Assembly: GCA_029257755.1 (NCBI GenBank)
Contig: JARIAP010000015.1
Location: 1-7,653, forward strand
Length of the DNA stretch: 7,653 bases
Direction of reading: 5' to 3'
From: Helicobacter sp.
Lineage (GTDB): Bacteria; Campylobacterota; Campylobacteria; Campylobacterales; Helicobacteraceae
Part shown: positions 1-6,202 of the stretch, piece by piece
How positions within the stretch are numbered: the first letter of the stretch is position 1
How the letters are laid out: the number at the start of each line of letters is the position of its first letter
Notes under the pieces: generated by a model
Seen by the model: the letters and a program-made list of their open reading frames with translations, nothing else
The model's database searches: none
Told to the model about the DNA's origin: nothing
Made by a program: the position numbers and the translations under genes

Positions 1-41
1 GTTAAATAGTCATTTGCATATTTATTAATATCTCTTTGCAT
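1..41 (-). CDS. 5' end of a leftward gene, partial (first 13 codons)
   Basis: An ATG on the minus strand (41-39) opens a frame that reads MQRDINKYANDYL and continues past the left edge. It is preceded by a good ribosome binding site (AAAAGGA, 47-53) five bases upstream and by an extended -10 promoter at 93-101, so start and direction are well supported even though only 13 codons are visible. The peptide is hydrophilic with no signal sequence, so a cytoplasmic protein is likely. The N-terminus vaguely recalls SAM-dependent methyltransferases found in Campylobacterales, but 13 residues cannot settle a family and no function is assigned. It is divergent from the chemoreceptor gene. Confidence 0.6.
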   Translation of the reverse strand, partial: MQRDINKYANDYL

Positions 42-92
42 TATATTCCTTTTATATTTGCTACTTTAGTAAAACATATTTTTAAAATACCA

Positions 93-101
93 ATTATATC
101 A
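93..101 (-). promoter_or_regulatory. Extended -10 promoter for the leftward gene at 1-41
   Basis: Read on the minus strand this is TGATATAAT, a perfect TGN-TATAAT extended -10. It would start transcription near position 86, giving a leader of about 45 bases before the ATG at 41. No convincing -35 is present, which is normal for the housekeeping sigma factor of Helicobacter and Campylobacter. The element overlaps the left arm of the inverted repeat at 97-138. Confidence 0.6.
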
Positions 102-138
102 CTTAAATGTAGTTTTATTATCATAAATTTAAGTGATA
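97..138. promoter_or_regulatory. Operator-like 12-bp inverted repeat in the divergent control region
   Basis: TATCACTTAAAT (97-108) is repeated in exact inverted form as ATTTAAGTGATA (127-138), with an 18-base spacer. A second, nested inverted repeat ATTATCA (117-123) / TGATAAT (134-140) shares the right arm. The left arm lies on the -10 of the leftward promoter, so a protein bound here could block that promoter. The pattern resembles an operator for a dimeric repressor; the nested ATTATCA/TGATAAT pair loosely recalls Fur-type sites, but no regulator can be named. It could also fold as a hairpin in RNA, though it lies outside the predicted leftward transcript. Confidence 0.45.
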
Positions 139-243
139 ATTAAATGTATGTTGGTTTATTTTTAATATTTAATTTTAATCTAAATTATATATATTGCCAC
201 ATTATAATTAAATACATGATATTAAAATTAATTTATAAAAAAA

Positions 244-252
244 TGATATAAT
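244..252 (+). promoter_or_regulatory. Extended -10 promoter for the chemoreceptor gene
   Basis: The plus strand reads TGATATAAT, identical to the predicted elements at 93-101 (minus) and 2117-2125 (plus). Transcription would start near 259, giving a leader of about 70 bases before the ATG at 332. The upstream DNA is T-rich with no clear -35. I saw no sigma-54 (GG-N10-GC) or sigma-28-type motif here, so housekeeping transcription is the simplest reading. Confidence 0.5.
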
Positions 253-331
253 TTAAAATCTTATTTATTTAATAATTTTGTATATTAATTATCAACTATT
301 TTGTATTTTATTTTGTTTTTAGGGGGTATTT

Positions 332-1996
332 ATGAATTCTAAGATTGAAAACAAAACAAAAAAATTAGGCGTTGGTATTATGCTTGGAATTGGCTTTGGC
401 ATACTATTATTATTTACATGTATAATTGCCACAATTAGTCTCATAAATGTAAATTTTACTATAAATAGTTTGCGTAAAATAAACGATGTTAATGCCTTAA
501 AGCAAAGATATGCTATTAACTTTAGGGGTAGCGTACACGATAGATCCATTGCTATTAGGGATATTGTACTTACGCATAAAGGAGATGCATCTCAAATAGC
601 AAATTTAGAGAAAAATATTATTCAGCTACAAGAATTTTATACACAATATGCCAATAACATGGAAATTAATTTTTTACAAAAAAATATGTTTGATTCTAAA
701 GAAAAAAATATTTATAGTCAAATACAATCAACAAACACAATGGCATTACCATTAATAAATAATATTATACAATTAAAGAAAAATGAACAAGATGAGCTTG
801 CTATAAAGGAATTACATGCAATAACACCAATTTTAGTATCTTGGTTAGCACAAATCAATAGCTTTATTGACTTAGAAGAAAATAAAAATCAAATATTAAC
901 AAATAAACTTAGAAAAGCAGTAGATGATTTTAAGATTATACTTTTTGTTCTTGTTTTTTCTAGCATTATTTTTGGAATCTTAATTGCTATTTATATAATG
1001 CGTAGTTTGCTTAATTCACTTGGTGGAGAGCCATATTTCGCATCTAATGCAGTTTCAAGAATTGCAAATGGAAATTTAAAAGAACAAATTACATTTAAAG
1101 GAAAAGAAAGTATGCTTGCATCAATTTCTTCTATGCAAGATAAATTAAAAGAAATTATACAAGCTGTTATGAAATCATCAAATCAAATAAATGAAGCAAC
1201 ATATCAAGTTTCAATGGCTTCTCAAGAAGCACAACAAGCTTCTGAAACTCAAATTCAAAAATCATCTGTAGTTGCCACAAAAATACATGAAATAAATAGT
1301 GCTATTTCAGAAATTTCAAATGCAGCAAAATTATCTGAAAAAAACGCATTAAAAAATGTTGAACTTTCTATTGAAGGCGTTAAAGTAATAAATAATACAG
1401 CAAATGAAATTGGAAAAATGACTACATTAATTAATGATTCTGCAGCAAATATGCGTGGATTACAACAACAATCTACAGAAATTAGCACTAGTGCAAATTT
1501 AATAGCAGAAATTGCAGACCAAACAAATTTATTAGCTTTAAATGCAGCAATAGAAGCAGCAAGGGCAGGAGAACATGGTAGGGGCTTTGCAGTAGTTGCA
1601 GATGAAGTTAGAAGGTTAGCAGAAAGAACGGCAAATAGCACAAGTGAAATAGCAAAAATTATTCAATCAATTCAAGATGGAATTCAAACTTCTGTGGAAT
1701 CTATTGAAGTTATTATACCTCAAATTGAAAAAGGACAAGAATTAATCCTTAATTCTGTTTCTTTATTAAATCAAATACAAACACAGGCACAAGATTCTCT
1801 TACAAAAGCTAAAGAAGTTGCCACATCTTCAAGCCAACAAGAAGTTACAATGGATAGTATTTCTCAAGATATGCAAAATATATCTAATTTATCTATAGAA
1901 ACAGGTAAGTCATTAAAAAACACAAATGAAACTATTTGTAAGCTTGAAGAAATTTCTAATATACTAAAGCAACATATGAAATACTTTAAATTATAA
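332..1996 (+). CDS. Methyl-accepting chemotaxis protein (transmembrane chemoreceptor)
   Basis: Inner-membrane chemoreceptor of 554 residues that would pass periplasmic ligand signals to CheA/CheW and so to the flagellar motor. Order of parts: short cytoplasmic N-terminus, TM1 (about 13-40), a mostly helical periplasmic domain of about 160 residues with the [17 protein letters not shown] segment of four-helix-bundle sensors (about 65-80), TM2 (about 201-223), a HAMP segment (about 224-278, with GGEP and ANGNL), then a long coiled coil. The signalling hairpin tip spans 393-433 and is near perfect for the family ([19 protein letters not shown], then [18 protein letters not shown]). Gln/Glu-rich, Ala/Ser-rich heptads on each side are potential methylation sites. 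The protein ends in MKYFKL with no C-terminal CheR/CheB pentapeptide tether. The start has AGGGGG five bases upstream. It appears monocistronic. The ligand cannot be read from sequence. Confidence 0.95.
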   Translation: MNSKIENKTKKLGVGIMLGIGFGILLLFTCIIATISLINVNFTINSLRKINDVNALKQRYAINFRGSVHDRSIAIRDIVLTHKGDASQIANLEKNIIQLQEFYTQYANNMEINFLQKNMFDSKEKNIYSQIQSTNTMALPLINNIIQLKKNEQDELAIKELHAITPILVSWLAQINSFIDLEENKNQILTNKLRKAVDDFKIILFVLVFSSIIFGILIAIYIMRSLLNSLGGEPYFASNAVSRIANGNLKEQITFKGKESMLASISSMQDKLKEIIQAVMKSSNQINEATYQVSMASQEAQQASETQIQKSSVVATKIHEINSAISEISNAAKLSEKNALKNVELSIEGVKVINNTANEIGKMTTLINDSAANMRGLQQQSTEISTSANLIAEIADQTNLLALNAAIEAARAGEHGRGFAVVADEVRRLAERTANSTSEIAKIIQSIQDGIQTSVESIEVIIPQIEKGQELILNSVSLLNQIQTQAQDSLTKAKEVATSSSQQEVTMDSISQDMQNISNLSIETGKSLKNTNETICKLEEISNILKQHMKYFKL

Positions 1997-2063
1997 TATA
2001 ATATTTGGAATGAAAAATGCTAAGTATTAAGTATATATTAATTTATAAATATTTTATATTTTT

Positions 2064-2087
2064 GCAATGTGTTTTTAATTACATTGC
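2064..2087. other. Inverted repeat (hairpin) between chemoreceptor and J-domain genes
   Basis: GCAATGT (2064-2070) and ACATTGC (2081-2087) form a perfect 7-bp stem around a 10-base loop, 67 bases after the chemoreceptor stop. It is the most GC-containing structure in this gap. Neither strand has a T-run directly after the stem, so it is a poor intrinsic terminator; it may protect the 3' end of the chemoreceptor mRNA or be a protein site. It lies just upstream of the next promoter (2117-2125). Confidence 0.35.
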
Positions 2088-2116
2088 TAATAAAACATAT
2101 AAATTTATGTATTTTT

Positions 2117-2125
2117 TGATATAAT
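2117..2125 (+). promoter_or_regulatory. Extended -10 promoter for the J-domain / nadK unit
   Basis: TGATATAAT on the plus strand, preceded by a run of six T. Transcription would begin near 2132, about 53 bases before the ATG at 2185. No clear -35. This suggests that the J-domain gene and nadK are transcribed apart from the chemoreceptor gene. Confidence 0.55.
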
Positions 2126-2184
2126 GATTTTGTGTTTTTTATTAGTTATCCTTAAGTTAATTTTTGTTTTATGTAGGGTGCATG

Positions 2185-2970
2185 ATGGTTTCTTGTTGCG
2201 ATAAATATGTGCAAATTAAACTTGCTCAAGATAGTAAGATTTTATCTAAAGTATTATCCTATGCAAAAAAACATTTTAGCCGTAATTATAGACTTTCTAG
2301 CTCTGTTTTAATACTTGATGATGGTGAAATTATAAAGAAAAATTATCTTATAAATTGGTGTTATCATGCAACAAACAATCAAGATATAGACTCACCTAAT
2401 ACAAATGATGATTTGGAATATGCTCTAGCTCATAGTTATTTACCAATAAGAATCAAAATGGTAAAATCAACAGATTTACTAGAGAAAATTAAGGTAAAAA
2501 TACAAATGATTGGAACTTCAAGAATTGTATTGACATTAAGCAAACGAAATCGTGTAGCAGAGAGATACATAAAAGCTATGTTTGGGAATCATTATATAGG
2601 AACAAGTCAAAATGAAATATACTTGCAATCTGATAATGAATATTTTTGGGAAACTATAATGAGTTTTATAGGAAATAAAATAATACATAATATTGTATTA
2701 TCGTTTGAGTATAACGATTTTAATGCAGATGAATTTTCTTTTCTCACAGCAGAAGAAAAAGCACTAAGACAATGTTATGCTATATTAGATTCTCAATTTG
2801 GAGATGATTTTGAACTTGTAAAAAGACGATATTTAAAATTAGCAAAAGAATATCATCCAGATAATTTTTATGGTGAAAATGATAATGCCTTATTAAGCAA
2901 CACAGCAAGATTTCAACAAATAACAGAAGCATATAAAAAAATTAAATATTTAGGACAACATGATTATTAA
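2185..2970 (+). CDS. Protein with C-terminal J domain (DnaJ-like co-chaperone)
   Basis: A protein of 261 residues whose last quarter (about 193-256) is a J domain: a helix II segment LVKRRYLKLAKEY, the HPD triad at 224-226 (YHPDNF) that stimulates the Hsp70 ATPase, and a helix III segment ending ITEAYKKIKYL. It would therefore recruit DnaK. The Gly/Phe and zinc-finger parts of true DnaJ are absent. The N-terminal 190 residues have no motif I know and no membrane segment; they probably define the client or location. Start choice: AGGG at 2175-2178 sits six bases before ATG 2185 and three before ATG 2182; an in-frame TTG at 2164 has no good ribosome site. nadK follows after 20 bases, so the two are probably co-transcribed. 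A J-domain protein of similar design is known in Campylobacter, but I cannot confirm orthology. Confidence 0.82.
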   Translation: MVSCCDKYVQIKLAQDSKILSKVLSYAKKHFSRNYRLSSSVLILDDGEIIKKNYLINWCYHATNNQDIDSPNTNDDLEYALAHSYLPIRIKMVKSTDLLEKIKVKIQMIGTSRIVLTLSKRNRVAERYIKAMFGNHYIGTSQNEIYLQSDNEYFWETIMSFIGNKIIHNIVLSFEYNDFNADEFSFLTAEEKALRQCYAILDSQFGDDFELVKRRYLKLAKEYHPDNFYGENDNALLSNTARFQQITEAYKKIKYLGQHDY

Positions 2971-2990
2971 AGCCATAAATTGGAGATTAC

Positions 2991-3875
2991 ATGTGTAAAG
3001 TCAATAAAAAGGTAAAAAATGTTGGTATTGTGTTAAGACCACAAAGCACACATATAAAACCAATATTTATAGATATACAAAGACAATTGCAAGATTCTGG
3101 GATTCAAGTAATGTTGGAGTATTCTGGTGCTAGGATGTTAAATTTATCAGAAAATATAGAAAGTTATGATATACAATATATTTGTGAACACGCAGATATG
3201 CTGTTTAGTATAGGTGGAGATGGGACATTATTGTCTGTTGCTAGACAAAGCTATGGTAGCAATGTGCCTATACTTGGTATTAATTCTGGTAGATTAGGAT
3301 ATTTAACAATTGCTATGCCAAATGAAATTTCAAACATTATAGAAAATATTAAATCTGGAAACTATTCTATAAATCAGCATTTAATGCTTGAAGGATATGT
3401 TCAAGAGAGTGTTGGGTTAGAAATTATGAAGCCATTTGTAGCCCTAAATGAATTTTTACTCTCAAGAGAAGGTGTTAGTGGAATGCTTGAACTTGAAGCT
3501 TCAATTAATGGTGTATTGTTTAACCATTATAGACTTGATGGACTGCTTGTTGCAACTCCAACTGGTTCAAGTGCATATAATATTTCTGCTGGTGGTAGTT
3601 TAGTATATTCTAAATGTCGCAATGTTTTATTAACTCCTGTGTGTCCGCATTCACTCACACAAAGACCAATAATACTTGATGATTCTTTTACTATTAGCTT
3701 TAAATTTAAAACTGCTGGGGCTTTAATATGCGATGGGCAACAAAGAATATCTGTGCCACAAAATAGCGTAATTTGCATAAAAGTCGCACAACACAATGCT
3801 AATTTAGTTGAAATTATACCAAACTTTTATTTTGTTAGACTCAAAGAAAAGTTTGGTTGGGGTGCAAACAATTAA
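2991..3875 (+). CDS. nadK: NAD kinase
   Basis: Phosphorylates NAD+ to NADP+ using ATP (or polyphosphate in some homologues); cytosolic and the only route to NADP in most bacteria. The 294-residue length fits the family (about 285-300). The diagnostic motifs are all present: GGDGT at 75-79 with catalytic Asp77, the NE pair at 153-154, the glycine-rich DGLLVATPTGSSAY at 183-196 followed by SAGG, TPVCPHSL at 215-222, and DGQ at 248-250. The ATG has GGAG five bases upstream. It lies 20 bases after the J-domain gene, likely one transcript. In H. pylori and C. jejuni, as I recall, nadK is followed by recN; here it instead meets a convergent gene three bases beyond its stop. Confidence 0.95.
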   Translation: MCKVNKKVKNVGIVLRPQSTHIKPIFIDIQRQLQDSGIQVMLEYSGARMLNLSENIESYDIQYICEHADMLFSIGGDGTLLSVARQSYGSNVPILGINSGRLGYLTIAMPNEISNIIENIKSGNYSINQHLMLEGYVQESVGLEIMKPFVALNEFLLSREGVSGMLELEASINGVLFNHYRLDGLLVATPTGSSAYNISAGGSLVYSKCRNVLLTPVCPHSLTQRPIILDDSFTISFKFKTAGALICDGQQRISVPQNSVICIKVAQHNANLVEIIPNFYFVRLKEKFGWGANN

Positions 3876-3888
3876 AAATTAAATTTTT
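3874..3888. terminator. Short AT inverted repeat at the convergent gene ends (weak)
   Basis: AAAAATT (3874-3880) and AATTTTT (3882-3888) form a perfect inverted repeat over the stops of nadK and the convergent gene. As an RNA it would be an A/U-only stem with a tiny loop, so it could act at most as a weak two-way terminator. In DNA this AT-rich it may be chance. Confidence 0.2.
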
Positions 3889-4586
3889 GTATATTTATCA
3901 AGCTTATCAATTGTATCTTGTATGTGTTTTATTGTAGAATCATCTCTTGATATTTCATTATGTGCTTTGATTGATAAAATTTTTATATATAGAGAAAAAC
4001 TACAATCTCTTGTATCTTTTATTTTGTTTAAAAATTCATTACTTTTGTTTAAGATTTCTTTTCTATTATCTACTTGCATATCGTAAAAAGATTCTAAAAA
4101 TGGCTTTAAAAAGCTATTAAACATACTTGAATATTTTTCCATCTTTTCATCTATATTATTTATCATATCTAAAATCATATTATATGAATACTCATTACTC
4201 TTAAAGCACTTTGATAAAACTTCTTTGGAATCTTTTGAATGTTGTTGAACTTCAATTTTATATTTATCTACTTCTTTTATAAATGTATATAATATATTTG
4301 ATTGTGTATTTATATATTCCTTTAAAAAATCTTTAGAATATATATCCATTGATTCATGTTGTCTTTTATATTGACTTTTTCTTGCCTCAATATCATTTAT
4401 AATTATATTACCATCTTTAAAACTAATTTTATGTTTGCTTAATATATAATTTGCTATTTTAGGAATTGGTGTTTGATTAATATGGTTGTAATATGCACTT
4501 CTTATAACATCTTTTTCATAAAAACTTAATAATAAAGAATCTATCTTTTTCAAATTAAATTTAAAGTCATCTTTACTAACATACAT
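3879..4586 (-). CDS. Hypothetical protein, all-helical, downstream of ispA
   Basis: A protein of 235 residues that I do not recognise. It is very rich in Lys, Ile, Ser, Asp and Asn, and most of it (about 65-230) reads as long amphipathic helices with likely coiled coil. There is no signal peptide, membrane segment or known catalytic motif. One stretch (about 35-50, TPIPKIANYILSKHKISF) has the look of a small helix-turn-helix-like unit, which is only an impression. The ATG at 4586 is backed by AGAGGA (4591-4596) four bases upstream. It starts 19 bases after the ispA stop on the same strand, so it is almost surely translated from the ispA transcript. The intact frame, strong ribosome site and operon position favour a real gene, possibly limited to a few Helicobacter species. 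Confidence 0.75.
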   Translation of the reverse strand: MYVSKDDFKFNLKKIDSLLLSFYEKDVIRSAYYNHINQTPIPKIANYILSKHKISFKDGNIIINDIEARKSQYKRQHESMDIYSKDFLKEYINTQSNILYTFIKEVDKYKIEVQQHSKDSKEVLSKCFKSNEYSYNMILDMINNIDEKMEKYSSMFNSFLKPFLESFYDMQVDNRKEILNKSNEFLNKIKDTRDCSFSLYIKILSIKAHNEISRDDSTIKHIQDTIDKLDKYTKI

Positions 4587-4605
4587 ATTATCCTCTTTTA
4601 TTATA

Positions 4606-5487
4606 TTATTTAATAGGTTTAAAATATGGGTTAATCAACTCTTCTAAATAATCACATGTTAAAATAAGATTACTATTTTTTATATTCTGTAGTTTATCTT
4701 TAAGTTTTTTTTCATGCTGAATCAAAGTTTTTTGTGCGTTTTCAATCCCCATTATATTTACATAGCTATTTTTATGTAAATCATTTTTAGTAGTTTTTCC
4801 CGATATTTTTTCATCTTGCACAAAATCTATAATATCATCTCTTATTTGAAAATAAAGCCCTAAATCAAGTCCAAAATCATAAAGTATATCTTGTAAATTT
4901 ATACTAAGATTTGAAATTATTGCACCCATCTTTAAACTAGCGGCAATAAGTTTTGCAGTTTTATGCTTATGTATAAATTGCAATTCCTCTAATAAAAGCT
5001 TCTTATTTTCAAAATAACAATCAAGGGCTTGCCCTATTATCATTCCATTAATCCCGCCATTACTACTTAAACATTCAATTAAACTTATCTTAATGCTAGG
5101 TGCAAATTTTGCCTGTGATAATAAATAAAAACTATAAGTATTTAATCCATCACCAACTAAAATTGCACTTACTTCATCATATTTGCAATGCAAAGTAGCA
5201 TGATTGCGTCTTAAACTAGCATTATCCATTGAAGGTAAATCATCATGTATAAGAGAATATGTATGCAAACATTCTATAGCAAGACAGACATCAAAAGAAT
5301 TTAAAACTTGCTCTTCTGCTTTTGAACATACAACACAAAGCAATAAATTAGGACGAAACCTTTTGCCTCCATTTATTACCATTTCCCAAAATGCTGTTTC
5401 AAAATATGGATGAAAACTCTGTATATTTGGTTTGTGCTCATATAAATAAGATTCAAAATCTTTACAAGATTCTCTAAAAAATGACAT
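4606..5487 (-). CDS. ispA: Polyprenyl synthetase, probable farnesyl diphosphate synthase (IspA type)
   Basis: Condenses isopentenyl diphosphate with DMAPP and GPP to make farnesyl diphosphate, the precursor of undecaprenyl carrier and quinone side chains; cytosolic, Mg-dependent. The length of 293 residues fits bacterial IspA. Motifs: GGKRFRP at 40-46, the first Asp-rich motif DDxxxxD at 82-88 (HDDLPSMD, the bacterial short-chain form), the GQALD segment at 152-156, HKTAKLI at 175-181, and the second Asp-rich motif DDIID at 217-221, followed by GKTTKND at 230-236. Residues before the first Asp motif (LHTYSLI) suit a short-chain product, although chain length is inferred. The start has AAGG (5495-5498) seven bases upstream and a promoter at 5518-5526. 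It heads a two-gene unit with the hypothetical protein. Confidence 0.93.
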   Translation of the reverse strand: MSFFRESCKDFESYLYEHKPNIQSFHPYFETAFWEMVINGGKRFRPNLLLCVVCSKAEEQVLNSFDVCLAIECLHTYSLIHDDLPSMDNASLRRNHATLHCKYDEVSAILVGDGLNTYSFYLLSQAKFAPSIKISLIECLSSNGGINGMIIGQALDCYFENKKLLLEELQFIHKHKTAKLIAASLKMGAIISNLSINLQDILYDFGLDLGLYFQIRDDIIDFVQDEKISGKTTKNDLHKNSYVNIMGIENAQKTLIQHEKKLKDKLQNIKNSNLILTCDYLEELINPYFKPIK

Positions 5488-5517
5488 ATATTTACCTTAT
5501 TGATAATCTATTATGTA

Positions 5518-5526
5518 ATTTTAACA
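5518..5526 (-). promoter_or_regulatory. Extended -10 promoter for ispA
   Basis: On the minus strand this reads TGTTAAAAT, fitting TGN-TAnAAT. Transcription would start near 5511, giving a leader of about 23 bases that just includes the ribosome site (5495-5498). A TTGCAA further upstream is 20 bases away, too far for a good -35. Confidence 0.45.
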
Positions 5527-5715
5527 TGAAATAAAGATTTTTATTGCAATTATTTATTAACTAAAATATTTGTATAGCAAAATTATTAAGAACTTAAATA
5601 ATATTGTATATTTTATAGCCAAATATGAATCAATCGCTATAAATAATTTTTTAAAACATTTTAACTTAAAATTAATATTATACTTTAAAACTAATAATTT
5701 TAGATACTACGATAC

Positions 5716-5744
5716 ACAATCAATTATAAATAAGCAAAGAATAT
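5716..5744 (+). repeat. Short direct repeat, copy 1 (left of tRNA)
   Basis: ACAATCAATTATAAA (5716-5730) recurs exactly at 6055-6069. The directly following AATAAG-CAAAGAATAT (5729-5744) recurs, with one mismatch, at 6175-6190. Here the two blocks are joined; on the other side they are about 105 bases apart. The high A+T content makes chance partly possible. Confidence 0.35.
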
Positions 5745-5750
5745 AAAAAT

Positions 5751-5777
5751 TGATAATTAAAAAACTAAAAATTATCA
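5751..5777 (-). terminator. Possible intrinsic terminator after the tRNA
   Basis: TGATAATT (5751-5758) and AATTATCA (5770-5777) form an 8-bp stem with an 11-base loop. On the minus strand the stem is followed by ATTTTTATATT, so it could stop leftward transcription from the tRNA, whose 3' end is about 108 bases upstream. The stem has only two G-C pairs, so it is weak. Confidence 0.3.
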
Positions 5778-5884
5778 TAAATTAAAGCTCTATTGTAAAA
5801 AACTTACTCAAATTTTTTATAAACATTTATAATAATAAAAAACTAGATTTATATTGAAAATAAAAAAAGCTAAATAAAATAAAA

Positions 5885-5962
5885 TGGTGTCAAGGGGGGG
5901 ACTTGAACCCCCGACCTCCGGCTTATGAGACCAGCGCTCTAAACCAGCTGAGCTACCCTGAC
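5885..5962 (-). tRNA. tRNA with CAU anticodon (elongator Met, or Ile2)
   Basis: A complete 78-base cloverleaf on the minus strand. The acceptor stem is GTCAGGG/CCTTGAC (one G-U), the D stem GCTC/GAGC with a 10-base D loop, the anticodon stem CTGGT/GCCGG (two G-U pairs) around the loop CTCATAA, the variable loop AGGTC, and the T stem GGGGG/CCCCC around TTCAAGT. Discriminator A73 is followed by an encoded CCA. The anticodon is CAU. The initiator hallmarks (unpaired 1-72 and three G-C pairs in the anticodon stem) are absent, so it is not fMet. It is either elongator Met or the Ile2 tRNA whose C34 is turned to lysidine by TilS; sequence alone does not decide this for me. It lies downstream of the DUF3972 gene but has its own promoter. 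Confidence 0.95.
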
Positions 5963-5978
5963 CTAAAAACAAATTCCT

Positions 5979-6007
5979 ATTTTATCAAATATAAACTATA
6001 AAGTCAA
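5979..6007 (-). promoter_or_regulatory. Strong promoter of the tRNA gene
   Basis: On the minus strand: -35 TTGACT (6007-6002), an exact 17-base spacer, then -10 TAAAAT (5984-5979) preceded by TGA, giving an extended -10 as well. Transcription would start around 5972, ten bases before the mature 5' end of the tRNA. It is the only promoter in the window with both a good -35 and a good -10, as expected for a stable RNA gene. Confidence 0.75.
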
Positions 6008-6054
6008 GGTAAAACAATAAATATACATAAAATAAACAGAAATTTTTATTTTTG

Positions 6055-6190
6055 ACAATCAATTATAAACTATGAACTATAAAATTAATAATTAATTATA
6101 AAATTGTATTTATTTATATTATTAAATTTGCTATTACATTAAAAACTATAAAATATTGCCAAAATAGCGAAATTAATAAACAAAGAATAT
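6055..6190 (+). repeat. Short direct repeat, copy 2, split in two blocks (right of tRNA)
   Basis: ACAATCAATTATAAA (6055-6069) and AATAAACAAAGAATAT (6175-6190) match the contiguous blocks at 5716-5744. The roughly 105 bases between the blocks are very AT-rich, contain ACTATAAA twice, and have no coding frame. Confidence 0.3.
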
Positions 6191-6202
6191 TAAAAGTTAA
6201 AA

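Larger units (their letters stand above)
5488..5884. other. AT-rich gene-free region between ispA and the tRNA
   Basis: About 400 bases with no plausible gene: both strands are full of stops and no open frame has a ribosome site. It holds the ispA promoter at its left end, a possible tRNA terminator (5751-5777), and one copy of a short repeat (5716-5744) that recurs on the other side of the tRNA. I recognise no structured RNA. A second candidate -10 for ispA (AGTATAAT on the minus strand, 5677-5684) is weaker. Confidence 0.5.

Noticed and set aside
322..326. Run of five G before the chemoreceptor start
   Set aside because: It is part of the ribosome binding site and is too short to suggest slippage.
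1255..1641. Open frame of 128 codons on the minus strand inside the chemoreceptor gene
   Set aside because: It lies opposite the highly conserved signalling hairpin, whose Ala/Glu/Ser-rich codons leave the antisense frame open. No family resemblance of its own.
2164..2184. TTG at 2164 as start of the J-domain protein
   Set aside because: No ribosome site precedes it at a useful distance, while AGGG at 2175-2178 fits ATG 2185 (or 2182).
3527..3796. Minus-strand open frame inside nadK
   Set aside because: It is the shadow of the conserved NAD kinase core and has no separate support.
5894..5900. Run of seven G as a possible phase-variation tract
   Set aside because: It is the complement of the C-run formed by the T stem and acceptor stem of the tRNA, where base pairing requires it; no coding frame crosses it.
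5488..6202. CRISPR array or structured small RNA in the AT-rich spacers
   Set aside because: Repeats are few, short and irregularly spaced, and apart from the tRNA no strong GC-containing fold is visible.
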